DNA of 64,000 nucleotides from Chrysomallon squamiferum (Eukaryota; Mollusca; Gastropoda; Neomphalida; Peltospiridae): NCBI GenBank assembly GCA_012295275.1, contig CM022667.1, positions 11,492,538 to 11,556,537 of the forward strand, read 5' to 3'. Shown piece by piece: positions 39,042 to 50,918 of this stretch (position 1 is its first letter; each line of letters starts with the position of its first letter). The notes under the pieces were generated by a model. It saw only the letters and a program-made list of their open reading frames with translations, ran no database searches and was not told where the DNA came from. The position numbers and the translations under genes were made by a program.

Positions 39042-41857
39042 ATGGAGATCGCATCTATAAGACGTATTTTGTATTTGTTGGCGTGTGTGCTTCCTTGTGA
39101 TTTTGCCAGGTATATAATATATTTTCTACTTCTTCTTCCTCATTTTTTCTTTTTTCTTTTTTTCTTCTTCTGTGTTAACTGTTTGTTTTCGTATTTATTT
39201 AAGTGTTTATTTATTTATTTGTTTGTTTGTTTGTTTGTTTGTTTATTTAATTTTTTTTTTTTAAATTATTTAACTTTTTGGTTGTTTCTTTGTTTACATT
39301 TTTTTAAAATTATTTAATTGTTTGTTGTTGTTGTTTGTTTGTTTGTATTTTTACTATTTATTTGTTTTCTTGTTTATATATATGCATGTTAATTTGAGTG
39401 TTATTTACGTTTAAATATTTCTTTGTTTTGTTTGCTTGCTTGTTTATGTTTGTTTATTTGTTTCCTTATATATGTTACTTTATTTAATTGTTTGTTTATA
39501 TCTATCTATCTATCTATCTATCTATGTGACTATCTATCGATCTATCTATCTATCTCTCTCTCTATATATATATTCTTGTTATCGCTGTCATTATCATTAT
39601 TATTGGTATAAATAGTTGTTCTTGTTGTTACCATTGTTATTACTATTATTATTATTATAGTCGTCATCATCGTGTTCATTATTATTACTGTTATCATTAT
39701 CATTATCATCATCATCATCGTCATTATTATAAATATTTATGTGGGAGTGCTAAGTTAATATTCTAAATTTATATTCTATACTTTCCGGTGGGGGAGGCAT
39801 TTATATTATATTCTCAAACCCAATCAAACTGAAGAATATAGCTCTCTTTTTTTTTTTTTTCTTTCTTTCTTTCCTATGTTATTGTAAATACCACTGTTTC
39901 CTCACATAATACATATTAATAATCATCATACGTTGCAGTCACAGCTGCGACCAGAAGGACAACAAGGAGTGGATACGAAACCATGCCTTTGATGACGTCA
40001 TAATCAACGTTGCCGTCATAAAGACCGTGCCTCGCGTCTCATCGATATTATCGTGCATTGTGTCCTGTGTCGATAGTTCAAGTTGCGTGTCTTTCTCTTA
40101 CAACGCAGACGGGAGATGTCGTCTTCATTCTCTTAGGTTCTACAGCAAGAACAGCAGCAGCAGCAGCTACACTACGTCAGTCGGCTGGAGTCACTACTAC
40201 CTCAGTACAGGTAAAACCATTTTGCTGTGTGATATTTGCAGATTAACGATTTTTTGTTGTCACGGTTGTTATTATTAATTAACAGTTTTTTGTTGTGTAG
40301 GATATTATTATTAATTAATAATTTTTGTTGTATGGGATATTATTATTATTTAACATTTTTTTGTATGGGATATTATTATTAATTAACATTTTTTTGTTGT
40401 ATGGGATATTATTATTATTTAACATTTTTTTGTATGGGATATTATTATTAATTAACATTTTTTTGTTGTATGGGATATTATTATTATTTAACATTTCTTT
40501 GTATAGGATATTATTATTTAACATTTTTTTGTATGGGATATTATTATTAATTAACAGTTTTTTGTTGTATGGGATATTATTATTATTTAACATTTTTTTG
40601 TATGAGATATTATTATTAATTAACAGTTTTGTGTTGTATGGGATATTATTATTATTTAACATTTTTTTGTATGGTATATTATTATTAATTAACAGTTTTT
40701 TGTTGTATGGGATATTATTTAACATTTTTTTGTATGGATATTATTATTAATTAACAGTTTTGTGTTGTATGGGATATTATTATTATTTAACATTTCTTTG
40801 TATGGGATATTATTATTAATTAACAGTTTTGTGTTGTATGGGATATTATTATTATTTAACATTTCTTTGTATGGGATATTATTATTAATTAACAGTTTTT
40901 TGTTGTATGGGATATTATTATTATTTAACATTTTTTTTGTATGGGATATTATTATTAATTAACAGTTTTGTGTTGTATGGGATATTATTATTATTTAACA
41001 TTTTTTTTGTATGGGATATTATTATTAATTAACAGTTTTTTGTTGTATGGGATATTATTATTATTTAACATTTTTTTGTATGGGATATTATTATTAATTA
41101 ACAGTTTTGTGTTGTATGGGATATTATTATTAATTAACAGTTTTGTGTTGTATGGGATATTATTATTATTTAAAACATTTTTGTATGGGATATTATTATT
41201 AATTAACAGTTTTTGTTTTATGGTTTATTACTATTAATTAACAGTTTTTGTTGTGTGGTTATTATTATTAATTACTCACTTATTTGATTAGAGTGATCAC
41301 AATATTCGAGTTCTTCGTAAAATTCAATAAAATAATAATAATAATAATAATAATAACTGAATAAAAGAAAAAAGAAAAAGATCAAGCAGACAAACAATAT
41401 ATGTATTATTATTACTACTACTACAATTGATATACATCGAGCAGTACTATTATTACTGTACTACTACTACCACTATCACTACACCTATTGCTACTATTAT
41501 TATACTGCCACCACTAGCAGAGCTACTGCTACTGATACTACTTCTATTATTATTATTCTGACTAATGATACTTCTACTACTATATTACGTACAACACTTA
41601 TAAAGACAACTTTATTATTACTAACGTCATTATTAGTAGTAATAATAAACGACTCTTTGTACTTCTGCTACTTCTGCAATTAGAACTCGTCTCGCCTTTT
41701 TTGTCGTAACGTCATTTCGTATTGAGTAAATTATTGTAAAAAAAATGTTTTTCCTTTCGCCATACTTTATTGTTAGTGTTGGAACTGATCGTCAGAAATA
41801 AAATAATTTTTATTTTTATTTTTGTAATTTTTATTTTATTTTTAATGATCTGCTAAT

Positions 41858-41953
<96 letters not shown>

Positions 41954-43082
41954 AATTTTTATTTATATTACTTTATTATATCGTTTAACTTTCTTAAATT
42001 TTATTTTACTTTATTTTATTTTTTATTTCAGCGTATATATTTTTATTTTTATTTTACTTTATATTATTATTATTTTAATTACAGTTTTCTTGAAACGTAT
42101 TTATTTACTTTATAATAGAGGTATTTAGCATTCCACTTGCATGAGCCCATTGCTGGGTAAATCGAGATCTCGCCAAAACAGCCCTAATTGCAAATTTTAA
42201 AGCCTCATATGAAGCTAATGTCGCCCATAACAACGTGTCTGTCATACTACTCAATTTGTAGTTTCAGTCTATTTTGTCAAGGGCCGTTACTCTTCGCGCG
42301 TATGCTCAACAGGAATAATGCAAAGACTTCTAATAATCAGACTAAATTATAATAATTTAAAATAAATTATGTTTAATTTTGATCGAACCATTAAAGGTAC
42401 ATTTTAAAATAAATTTCATTAAGTAATAATGTATTTCCTATGTCTTTTTTTTTTTTTTTTTCTGCAGGCCTGTCCGATTGAGAGAGGATTTGTACTTCTC
42501 GACGCCGTTAAATTGTGCTTCAAAGTGTTTGAAAGTAAGGTTACTTTGACTACAGCACGTGCAACGTGCAGCCAGGCAGGTTCCAGACTGATTGTGCTGG
42601 ATACAGTAGAAAAGAACAAATACATGTTCGATTACCTCACCACGTACGTAACGAGTAAGCAAACTGAATACATATATTTTTTCAGAAAAATGAATAAAGG
42701 TTAATTTTGTTCAGTCTGAAAGGGTTTTTTGCGTAGAGCACTAAATGCTGGAGATGCTTGTGGTGGTGATGATGATGACGATTCTGTAAATTTTTATTTC
42801 ATTTAATTTAATTTTAATCATTTTTTTAAATTTTATTCTTATATATATATATTAAATTATTACATATTTTTTATTTTATTTATTCTAATTTTTATTTTAA
42901 TATTTGATGTTTAATTTAATTTTACTCTAGTTTATTTATTTACTTACTTATTCATTTTGTTTCTTTTGTTACTTTTTTTTTAAATTTTAAAACTTTTTTA
43001 GTATACATTTCTATTATTATTATTTTAATTATTTTATTTTATTTATTTATTTGTTTACTTACGTTCTTACTTACTTACTTAC

Positions 43083-43129
<47 letters not shown>

Positions 43130-43380
43130 TATTATTTTATTTTATTTTGTTTTATTTTATAGACAAAATCCAGTATCTTATCGGTTTAACCGACGAAAAC
43201 AAAGAGGGCATTTTCGTCTGGGAAAATGGAAAACTACTTAGCTATAACACCTGGAATGAAGATGAACCAAGCAACACGGGCGGTGACGAGGACTGCACTG
43301 AATTAAGTGACATCATGTACAAGTGGAACGACATCGGCTGCAACTACGGAAGAAGTTTCATTTGTGAAATAGAAATGATC

Positions 43381-43383
<3 letters not shown>
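39042..43383 (+). CDS. Secreted PAN/apple plus C-type lectin domain protein
   Basis: Four coding exons: 39042-39109, 39939-40210, 42468-42654 and 43163-43383. Exon 1 gives a signal peptide (hydrophobic ILYLLACVLPC). Exon 2 gives a PAN/apple-like module with cysteines in HSCDQ, LSCIVSC, SSCVSFSYN and GRCRLH. Exons 3-4 give a C-type lectin domain: CPIERGF start, LCFKVFE, ARATCSQAGSRL, IGLTDENKEG, WENG, an EPSN motif at the calcium/sugar site, DCTEL, WNDIGC and SFICEIE. EPSN departs from the mannose-type EPN and galactose-type QPD, so sugar preference cannot be predicted. Such proteins usually act outside the cell in recognition or mucus. Oddity: exon 2 ends in phase 1 but exon 3 is entered in phase 0; direct joining would stop a few residues into exon 3. 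An extra small exon in the 2.2-kb intron, or a one-base error, is needed. Exons 2 and 3-4 could alternatively belong to different transcripts. Confidence 0.78.
39500..39562. repeat. (TCTA)n microsatellite
   Basis: TCTA tetranucleotides followed by TC and TA runs, in the first intron of the lectin gene. Confidence 0.9.
40265..41270. repeat. Higher-order minisatellite, about 69-bp dimer of two related subunits
   Basis: About 1 kb in the lectin intron is built of alternating subunits. Type A is about 36 bp, GGGATATTATTATTAATTAA then CAGTTTTTTGTTGTAT. Type B is about 33 bp, with TATTTAACATTTTTTTGTAT after the same GGGATATTATT start. Local deletions and one A-A neighbour pair (about 41100-41150) break the alternation. 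Each A unit ends in TTAATTAACAG, which resembles a branch point plus acceptor. Repetitive Leu/Ile/Asn open frames on both strands are products of the array. Confidence 0.95.
41862..41948. repeat. (TC)n microsatellite
   Basis: An uninterrupted TC dinucleotide tract of about 87 bp in the lectin intron upstream of exon 3. Confidence 0.97.
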
Positions 43384-43412
<29 letters not shown>

Positions 43413-43465
43413 TATTTTTATTATTTATTAATTTTTAAAATTTTTATTAATCTTTTTTTTTTTTA

Positions 43466-43496
<31 letters not shown>

Positions 43497-44284
43497 GAGT
43501 TCAAGGTCATTTGTTTTTTTCTCCATTTAAGAAGAAGAAGAAGAAGAAGAAGATGAAGTTTGCAATTTAAATATCATTACAGTCAAGATCTGTACAGTAC
43601 ACTTTTTAAAATGTGTTTTTAATTTTTAGTGTTTTCCATCATAATTAACAATAACAACAACAACAACAACAAGACAATATACGCCGCCATACTGGCTTCA
43701 TTAGATCACTGAAGAAAGTGTAAGAAAATACCAGGACGCTAGGTGTCAATGACCTGTCAGGAGCAGACGACATCTGAAGGAGAAAAACAAAATCTTTCAC
43801 GGATGGTTTTGGCGGGAAGCATTCTCCCAGATTCCAGCAACACAATAGGAAATAACCTTGTATTGGTGTTTTTGGATGTTAAATATCTGCAACATTGAAC
43901 CAAAGAATCCTAGACTGCTCATGTTTGTTTTTTTTGGAACTTAAAGAAAGAGATACGGTGAATCATTCTTTCGAATCGATAAGACAGTTATTCTCCGCTG
44001 GTTATTCAAACGGTATAGATGAACGATTAAAAAAAAAAAAAAATAATAATAATAATAATTAACTGACAAGACTGTTAATAAGGGAATATAAACACGAACT
44101 GATGAATTAATAATAATATGTGTGTTTATTATCATTATCATCATCATCAATATTATTATTATCATCGTCGTCATCATCTTCATCATTATTATTATTATTA
44201 TTTTTATTATTATTATTTTTAATACCTTTTTGTAATCTAAATTAAAACAACTAATATAGATAAATTTTGTAACTGTGTCTGTGA
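43384..44284. other. 3' flank of the lectin gene
   Basis: Opens with poly-A and poly-T tracts (43386-43412 and 43452-43496), then GAA repeats (43530-43555), (AAC)n (43650-43670) and ATC/ATT repeats (44125-44220). A unique patch at 43680-43930 shows no coding signal. No gene was seen. Confidence 0.6.
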
Positions 44285-44848
44285 CCGAGCTCGTAACTCA
44301 ATTTTCTCGTATATCAAATCAATTTTACCAAGTGAATTTAATTGAAATACCATTAATCCGTTCCAGCACCCCAAGCTCCCCTCCAATATTGTGTACCGTG
44401 TTTTTAAATAAGAAAATAAAAGAGAATGTAAAGAAATAAATTGGTTTTGTAAAATTTATTCATCTTTGGCTGTAGTTATAATAGCCTTTATCGACTCCTT
44501 CTGCTTCAGTATGGTTCATATCGTAGAAGTACTATGCTCGCACTGCCTAGCCAAGTCGAAAACAAACAAAACTCACTCATGTTTTTTCTATGATTTCATG
44601 CTCTAATTCAATGGACATCATCCGCTTCTTCTTCTCAGCACTGTCCTTTGCACTCACTTTCTTAGGATCCATGGTTAGAAAAAAACAAAAAAAAAAAAAA
44701 GAGGCAAAATCCTGGGTGGATGTTTTGTTGTTTGTTGCGCCAACTAGCGGCGGCGTATCTGAAGCTTGGTCGTTACTCGGATTGTGGCTCGCAACTCAAA
44801 GCAAAATTTCGACCGGGCGATTGCTCGTAACTCGGAAAACTCGGTAAG
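44285..44848 (-). mobile_element. Decayed Tigger/pogo element, second copy
   Basis: On the minus strand an open frame starts at 44672 with MDPKKVSAKDSAEKKKRMMS, nearly the same as the element at 12779-13478. It is then broken by an extra A in a short A run and by a small deletion. Terminal sequences keep the GAGTTACGAGC-like inverted motifs seen in the first copy, but the outermost bases are not preserved and no TA flank could be confirmed. The catalytic domain is absent. Confidence 0.75.
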
Positions 44849-44873
44849 TTGTATTTGTGTTAACGTTGTTGTT

Positions 44874-44908
44874 TTGTGTGTGTGTGTGTGTGTGTTTGTG
44901 TGTGAGTA

Positions 44909-44956
<48 letters not shown>
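44874..44956. repeat. (GT)n microsatellite
   Basis: About 80 bp of GT with few interruptions, just beyond the Tigger copy. Confidence 0.95.
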
Positions 44957-44961
<5 letters not shown>

Positions 44962-45376
44962 AGTTTGTATAAATATCAAATATTCATAAAAAATATGTAC
45001 ACACGTGCGAATGTCTGTGGCATGCATTTCAATAAATGATAATATTATAAACGATATCGAATCTAAACTTTTTTTTTGTTTGTTTTAGTAAAAATAGAAA
45101 TAAAAAGAGAAATAATATGAATATATATGTAAGTGCGTTTGATTGTAGCAATTCATATTTTAACATATTTTAATATTAAATTAGCTTTCTGAATAAAAAC
45201 AGATTGTCAGGTGTAAATAGGTGTTTTGTTCTATTTTTATCTATTATTTTTTTTTATATATATATACTTTCAAACTGGAGTTAAAGTCACTTTAACCAAA
45301 TAAAACAGAATAATACATTTTAATTATAAATAACTTTTCTACATCATTCAATGCAAACTGGGCAACAATCTACTTC

Positions 45377-45505
45377 ATTTTATTTTATTTTATTTTATTT
45401 TATTTTATTTTATGTATGTATGTATGTATGTATGTATGTATGTATGTATGTATATATGTATGTATGTCTGTATGTATGTATGCATGTATGTATTCATGCA
45501 TGCAT
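45377..45505. repeat. (TTTTA)n followed by (TATG)n
   Basis: Seven or so TTTTA units pass into a TATG tetranucleotide array with variant units to about 45530. Confidence 0.93.
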
Positions 45506-45596
45506 GCATGATTGTATGTATGTATAGGTATAAACATACGTAGGCATGTGTGTATATATATATATATATGCACTTATATGTGACAGATGTTAAATA

Positions 45597-45911
45597 CAGG
45601 TACCGGACCAATTATCATGACTCTTTGGGACCTGAGGCATTCCGGATTTCTGGATTTTCCGGTTTTCTGGTACCAAGCCATCTAAATACGTAAATAATTA
45701 AAAACAAAGAAAATTGACGATACACAACTGTGGCGACTTGAAGCGTAAACAATGCGGCGAGTGAATGAACGCCACGCGGCTTGAAAGAGTAGTTCTGGTC
45801 TGGTGAGGACAACACCAGCGATGTGAGAACTATGAAAAAGTGTCGGGAAAAAACTTCCGGTTTTCTGGTCTTTCCGGATTTCAGGACGCCGGATAACTGG
45901 TCCGGTACCTG
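45597..45911. mobile_element. MITE-like element with 20-bp terminal inverted repeats
   Basis: The left end reads CAGGTACCGGACCAATTATC and the right end, as reverse complement, CAGGTACCGGACCAGTTATC, 315 bp apart. The subterminal regions are also partly complementary (TTCCGGTTTTCTGG motifs on both sides). There is no transposase, and no target duplication is obvious. The superfamily is not assigned; the CAGG start is compatible with Tigger-like ends. Confidence 0.8.
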
Positions 45912-46403
45912 AGGTAGCATAAAAAAAAAAAAATGTGAATTTAATTTAATTTAATTTAATTTAATATGAACAGTAATAACCATGTTAGCTTCATCATCAC
46001 AGCTTATAAACGAAATAAAATACAAACATTATAAATCAAGCTGAAATCGACTGGATCAAGAGTCCATAATCATTTTTTTATTTTATTTGCTATGGAAACG
46101 ATGACACTAAATAAACAGAAGTGTGAATTTTATTAAAACAGAGACAAATTAGCCTAGGGGGCTTCTCCTCTAGAATACGAAGGAAAGTTTTCTGATGGAA
46201 TCTAACACAGGTCTAAGAGACTGGCAACGTCACTGTGTCTCTAATATTTTCGGGGTCATGTCCCACCCTGAGTCAAAATTAATATAAAAAGATCCTTTTC
46301 ACTGTAGTTTTTAATGTAACGTTACTGAATTGTCTGTCCAATTTGTCGTTTCGTTTTTGGCTGTACTGTATTGCGTTTAGAAATGTGTCTAAACTGATTT
46401 TAA

Positions 46404-46437
<34 letters not shown>

Positions 46438-46659
46438 GTTTGTTGTTAAATTTCATTTTTATGTTAACAAACAAGTCAAAAAAAAAAAAAATCAATAAAT
46501 AAAAAGTAAAAAAAAAAAAAAAAAATAATAATAATAATAATAAACGAAATGAAAAATATATAAATAAATAAATAAAAACGTAATAAAAAATAAAAAAAAT
46601 TAAATTAAAATTAAAAAATATAAATGACGGAAATAAAAAAAAAAAACTGTCAAAAAATA

Positions 46660-46855
46660 TAACATTTGTAAATGACATCTGCACTCTCTGAAACAAATAT
46701 AGCATTCATCGGGAATAATAGATATACATTCATTTAAATAATTAGAGACTTGTTTATCATATAAATACACGAAATAGGAGGTTGATTTGAAAACAGTGCC
46801 AGAGCCCGCAAACAGTTCATTTAGTCGTCTGCTCTGAAAAAAACACACATAAAAG
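46660..46855 (+). promoter_or_regulatory. Peptide gene 1: 5' module and leader exon
   Basis: A TATAAATA-like box at about 46759, then TTCATTTAGTCGTCTGCTCTGAAAA ending in the probable donor AAAAG/GTAAAAAT at 46855. The TTxRTTTAGTC core and the following donor recur before peptide genes 2 and 3 and in an orphan copy at 57040-57300. The upstream part shares CATTTGTAAATGACATCT-like sequence with those copies. Interpreted as promoter plus non-coding exon. Confidence 0.55.
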
Positions 46856-47224
46856 GTAAAAATAATTTTATTTTTATCGAGCAAGTCACAGTACGTATTG
46901 AACAATTATCGTCAATGAGTATCTTCCGTATGTTATGTTGTCTTGTGTTATGTTATGTTATGTTATGCTATGTTATGCTATGTTATGTTATGTTACATTA
47001 TATTATATTATATTACATTATATTATATTAAATTACATTATACAAACTACACATACAGAGACTTGCATTACGACACATATACATTTACACATTCACATAC
47101 AAACACATGCTTACTTACATACATACAGGCAGGTATTCACGAAAAACACACAAGTTCAGGCAAAAATACATGTAAGAGAATCAAGAAGAAAGAAAGAAAA
47201 CACACATACACGTCACGGCTGTCC

Positions 47225-47473
47225 TTGTCCTCTCTACACATTTTATCAGCTCTGACATCATCAAATCACACAGCAACAGAAACACACATTTATTTTATCA
47301 AATAAATTTGGTATGTGTTATCCTGTTATCCTGCGAAGTTGGACTTAAACAGAATACCTGCTGCCGTCATACAAGGGTAGATATTGGAGTGAGGAACAAT
47401 TAACAATTGTATATTTTGAGACATTTAAACTGATATATATTTTTTTTTTCTCTCTCTCTGTCTCTCGTTCTAG
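47225..47473 (+). promoter_or_regulatory. Conserved block before coding exon 1, peptide gene 1
   Basis: About 190 bp of non-coding DNA ending at a T/C-rich acceptor (CTCTCGTTCTAG at 47473) is clearly related to the blocks before genes 2 and 3. Shared words include TTTTATCAAAT, GGTATGTGTTATC and CAAGRGTAGA. The acceptor lies five bases before the ATG in all three genes. Confidence 0.6.
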
Positions 47474-47478
47474 AGAAA

Positions 47479-47863
47479 ATGCAAACATTAACTCACTATG
47501 TATTAGTGCGCATAGCCGGTCTGCTGGTGTACTTCTATCCAAAAGGCCCATCTTTGGACCAATGTAACAAGTTTAACTGTCATCACAAGTGGGTTATGTA
47601 AGTATACACTTTCAGTGTGTTACAGACATGGTCATCATTAAAGATGGTCATCATTACTATTATTACAATATCCTTATCGTAATTATTCTCATTATCATCA
47701 TCGTCATCACTGTCATTCTCTTTATCATCATCATCAATATCATCAATATCATCACCATAACCATCACCATCTCCTCATTATTGTTACTGTCATCATGATC
47801 GTTATCAAAAATATCGTCATCATCATAATTATCGCTAATCTTATCATTACCGTCGTCACTACT

Positions 47864-47901
<38 letters not shown>

Positions 47902-48539
47902 TATTATTATTATCATTATTATCATTATTACTATTATTTTCTGTATCGATTCCAGAGATCAAGAATACTGTCCTCAGTTCTGTGAGAAGGTAATTTGATA
48001 AAGTATTGCTGTTACTGCTGCCATTATTACAACTACTCCTACTACTATTACCACTGCTACCACTAGAACTGTCACCATTACTATTGCTTCTACTACTTCT
48101 ACTACTACTACTACTACTGCTACTACTACTACGGCAGCTACCACTGCTACTGCCACCATTTAATATGCGTATTGCTCCTGTTGCCAAAGCTAAACCATTG
48201 TTACTGCTATTCTACCACTAGAACTACCACAACAACCACTATTCCTACTATTACCACTACTACCTCTACTATTGTTACTACTACCAGTACTGTGCTACAA
48301 CATGTGCTGCTTCTACTACTGGTGCTACTACTGCTATAACTAGCAAGGCCAATACACCTACTGTTCTAATACTACAAGAAATGCAACTACCACTACTACA
48401 GTTGTTCATATTGGCTAAAAAAAATTTCTAAATTTCAGGTGGTGCCAGCTGCAGTCACCCTTGCGGTATATCTTAAATATTACTGTTCGTTTTGTTGTTT
48501 TTGTCACGTTTTAAATGTTGTTGTTGTTTGCTGTTATTA

Positions 48540-48605
<66 letters not shown>

Positions 48606-49215
48606 TTTTAGTTGTTTGTTTTCGTTCATTATGTCGGTGAAGAACTTGTGTGTGGTTGTTTCAGTTACAACTACTACTACGTCTACCACTAATACTACCA
48701 TTACTATTGCTGCTGCTACTAAGTTTTGCTATTACTACTACTACTACTATTTATACTACTATTACTGCTGCTGCTACTACTACTATGTACTATTTATTTT
48801 GCTACTTCTAGAGATACTATTTTCTACTACAGTTACTGCAGCTACTACTGTACTACCATTACCACTACACTACCTCTACTATTTCTACTACTACTTCTAT
48901 TACTACTACTACTACTACAACCATTTTTGCTGTATTAACACTTCCACTACAACAAAAAAACCCAGCAACCAATACAGTTATAATTACTACTTTACTACTA
49001 TTAATTTTATTATTACTTCTATTATAATACTACTATATTATATTATATAATATTATAATCTGTAAACAGAAGATAGGTTTATTTCTTTCCTTCTATATAT
49101 CTGAGTTCAGAAGTTAACGGAAGACGACAGTAAGCTTAAGAAAAGACTTTTCGAAGAGAGATTTTACGGGCTAACATACCAAGAAGCTGAGGACATTTAC
49201 AATAAAATCTATTAA
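47479..49215 (+). CDS. Small secreted/anchored four-cysteine peptide, gene 1
   Basis: Family not recognised. Exons 47479-47597 (phase 2 end), 47956-47989 and 49111-49215 join in frame to 85 residues. The order is a hydrophobic N-terminus (about residues 1-20, signal peptide or anchor), an aromatic YFYPKGP stretch, CNKFNC (C-x4-C), HHKWV, YCPQFC (C-x3-C), then a charged tail KLKKRLFEERF and LTYQEAEDIYNKIY before TAA. A possible nine-codon cassette at 48439-48465 (VVPAAVTLA) has both splice sites and keeps the frame, but genes 2 and 3 lack it. The start is the first ATG after a conserved acceptor. Introns are full of TCA and CTA trinucleotide repeats. A poly(A) signal lies at 49272-49277. The coding call rests on three paralogues with identical splice phases. 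The function is unknown; a secreted signal, defence or venom-like peptide are all conceivable. Confidence 0.72.
47640..47940. repeat. TCA/ATT trinucleotide tract, intron 1 of peptide gene 1
   Basis: ATC/TCA and ATT units over about 300 bp on the sense strand, with (CAT)n near 47865-47900. The equivalent intron of gene 2 has ATT units and that of gene 3 has TTC/TAC units. Confidence 0.92.
48000..49070. repeat. CTA/CTG trinucleotide tract, intron 2 of peptide gene 1
   Basis: Degenerate CTA, CTG and ACT triplets on the sense strand are interrupted by TTA/TTTA arrays at about 48548-48608. The matching introns of genes 2 and 3 have the same composition and strand polarity. Confidence 0.9.
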
Positions 49216-49523
49216 CAACATTATTTACGGTGCAGTGTGTTTTAAGTTGATGTTGTTTGAAAATATGAAAAAATAAACATTAATTCAAACACACGACACA
49301 CGTGCGTATTTTGCAACAATTCCTTATGCCGAAGGCACAGTTTCCGTTATATATGTATGTATGTATGTAAGTTTTGTGTCCGCGCGTATATGCGTATGTG
49401 TGTGTGTCTGTGTCTGTGTCTGTGTGTGTGCGTGTGTAAGTGTGCATTTAGTATCAAACATAATCACAATTATAAGAAAAAAAAAGAATAGAATATGTAT
49501 GTATATGTGTGTATATGTATATG

Positions 49524-49560
<37 letters not shown>

Positions 49561-49713
49561 TATGAATAATTATATGCGTATACAAATGTATAAAATGTGA
49601 CCGTAGTTTTATTTCACTTTAGTTGTAAAAAAAAAAAAAAGAAAGAAAAAAAAAGCTACATCCATTAAGTAAAATGAAATAATAGAATCAATACGTCAAC
49701 ATGAAAAACAGAC

Positions 49714-49746
<33 letters not shown>

Positions 49747-50400
49747 ATCAGATTTGACGAAAATGATCTGGAACACACAACTCAAACGTTCAGCATCGTG
49801 GACGACGTGCCTAGCGCAAGGAAACTCGCTGAAGTCGCAGTAGCAGCGTGTGGGGGCCACCATTTGCCTCAGCACGGGCAAAAACAATTCGCAGGCACCG
49901 TCACGTGGGTTACGTAGCCAATCACATTGGAGGGTTTTAATAATTTGTCCGTGGTTGCCTGGTAGACGCGGATGTTGTGGACGATGCGCGACATCCTACT
50001 GTGGTCGTGACCGGCGAGCATGTACGACTACGCCAACGTTGCCGATTCCAAGGAAAGTTCGTTCGTTTCTGGTCTCTATGGGGGAGGGTTATTTATCACG
50101 TGACTGGTTTCTCTGCAGCACATCTCTATAACCGGAAGTTTTTCGTCGCTGATGACTTCAGTATTGACTTCAGCGCCCTCTTTCTATATATATATATCGT
50201 TCTCTCTCTCTCTTTTTCTCTCTCTCATATTTATTTTTTCTTCATTACATTTACTAAACAAAAACAACAACAACAGTTGTAACAGCATGCAAACACACAC
50301 ACACACACATACACACACACACATATATATATACTGTCATTATTATCATTTTTTTAAATTTATTTTGTTTTATTTTACTTTATTTTATTATTTTTTTTTT
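49216..50400. other. Flank between peptide genes 1 and 2, with a CpG-rich unique island
   Basis: After the gene 1 poly(A) signal come (GT)n and (TA)n microsatellites (49395-49435, 49530-49558) and a 28-bp poly-A at 49717-49745. From 49755 to about 50175 the DNA becomes unique and CpG-rich, with CACGTG E-boxes (about 49902 and 50097) and CCAAT (about 49919). Frames through it are open for 50-90 codons on both strands, but no family is recognised. It could be a promoter-like island or an old retroposed fragment next to its poly-A. Confidence 0.5.
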
Positions 50401-50439
50401 TTTTATCTTTCTTTTGCGCATGCTGTTATTTGAAAAACA

Positions 50440-50667
50440 AACATACATATATAATAAAATACAAAAAATCAAATAAAAAATCCGCTGTAACTGATAAATA
50501 AAATAACGTATTCGTCTGATATTTATTTAGTCGTGTATAAACAACCATGCCATTGTTTATCTGAGAAGAGTGCTGGGACACGGGACGCGAGTTGCTTTTA
50601 ATTCATTGTTCGTTTAGTCTTTGCTCTGAAAATATAGCGATATTTCAACGGTCAAAAAAAAAAAGAG
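50440..50667 (+). promoter_or_regulatory. Peptide gene 2: 5' module and leader exon
   Basis: A TATAAACA box at about 50537 precedes TTTATCTGAGAAGAGTGCTG, GAGTTGC and TTGTTCGTTTAGTCTTTGCT, ending at the donor AAAGAG/GTAAGAG (50667). It is very like the orphan copy at 57040-57300. Interpreted as promoter and non-coding first exon. Confidence 0.6.
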
Positions 50668-50766
50668 GTAAGAGTAATTTTAAGAATACATCAGAATAAT
50701 TGTAATGATTTACCAGCATCAAGTTGCGAATATTTTCTATTTATATAAGCACGCACAAACACAAGG

Positions 50767-50918
<152 letters not shown>

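Noticed and set aside
40315-41237. Regularly spaced repeats resembling a CRISPR array, and long Leu/Ile/Asn frames
   Set aside because: The units are directly adjacent with no unique spacers, in an animal intron; it is a minisatellite and the frames follow from it.
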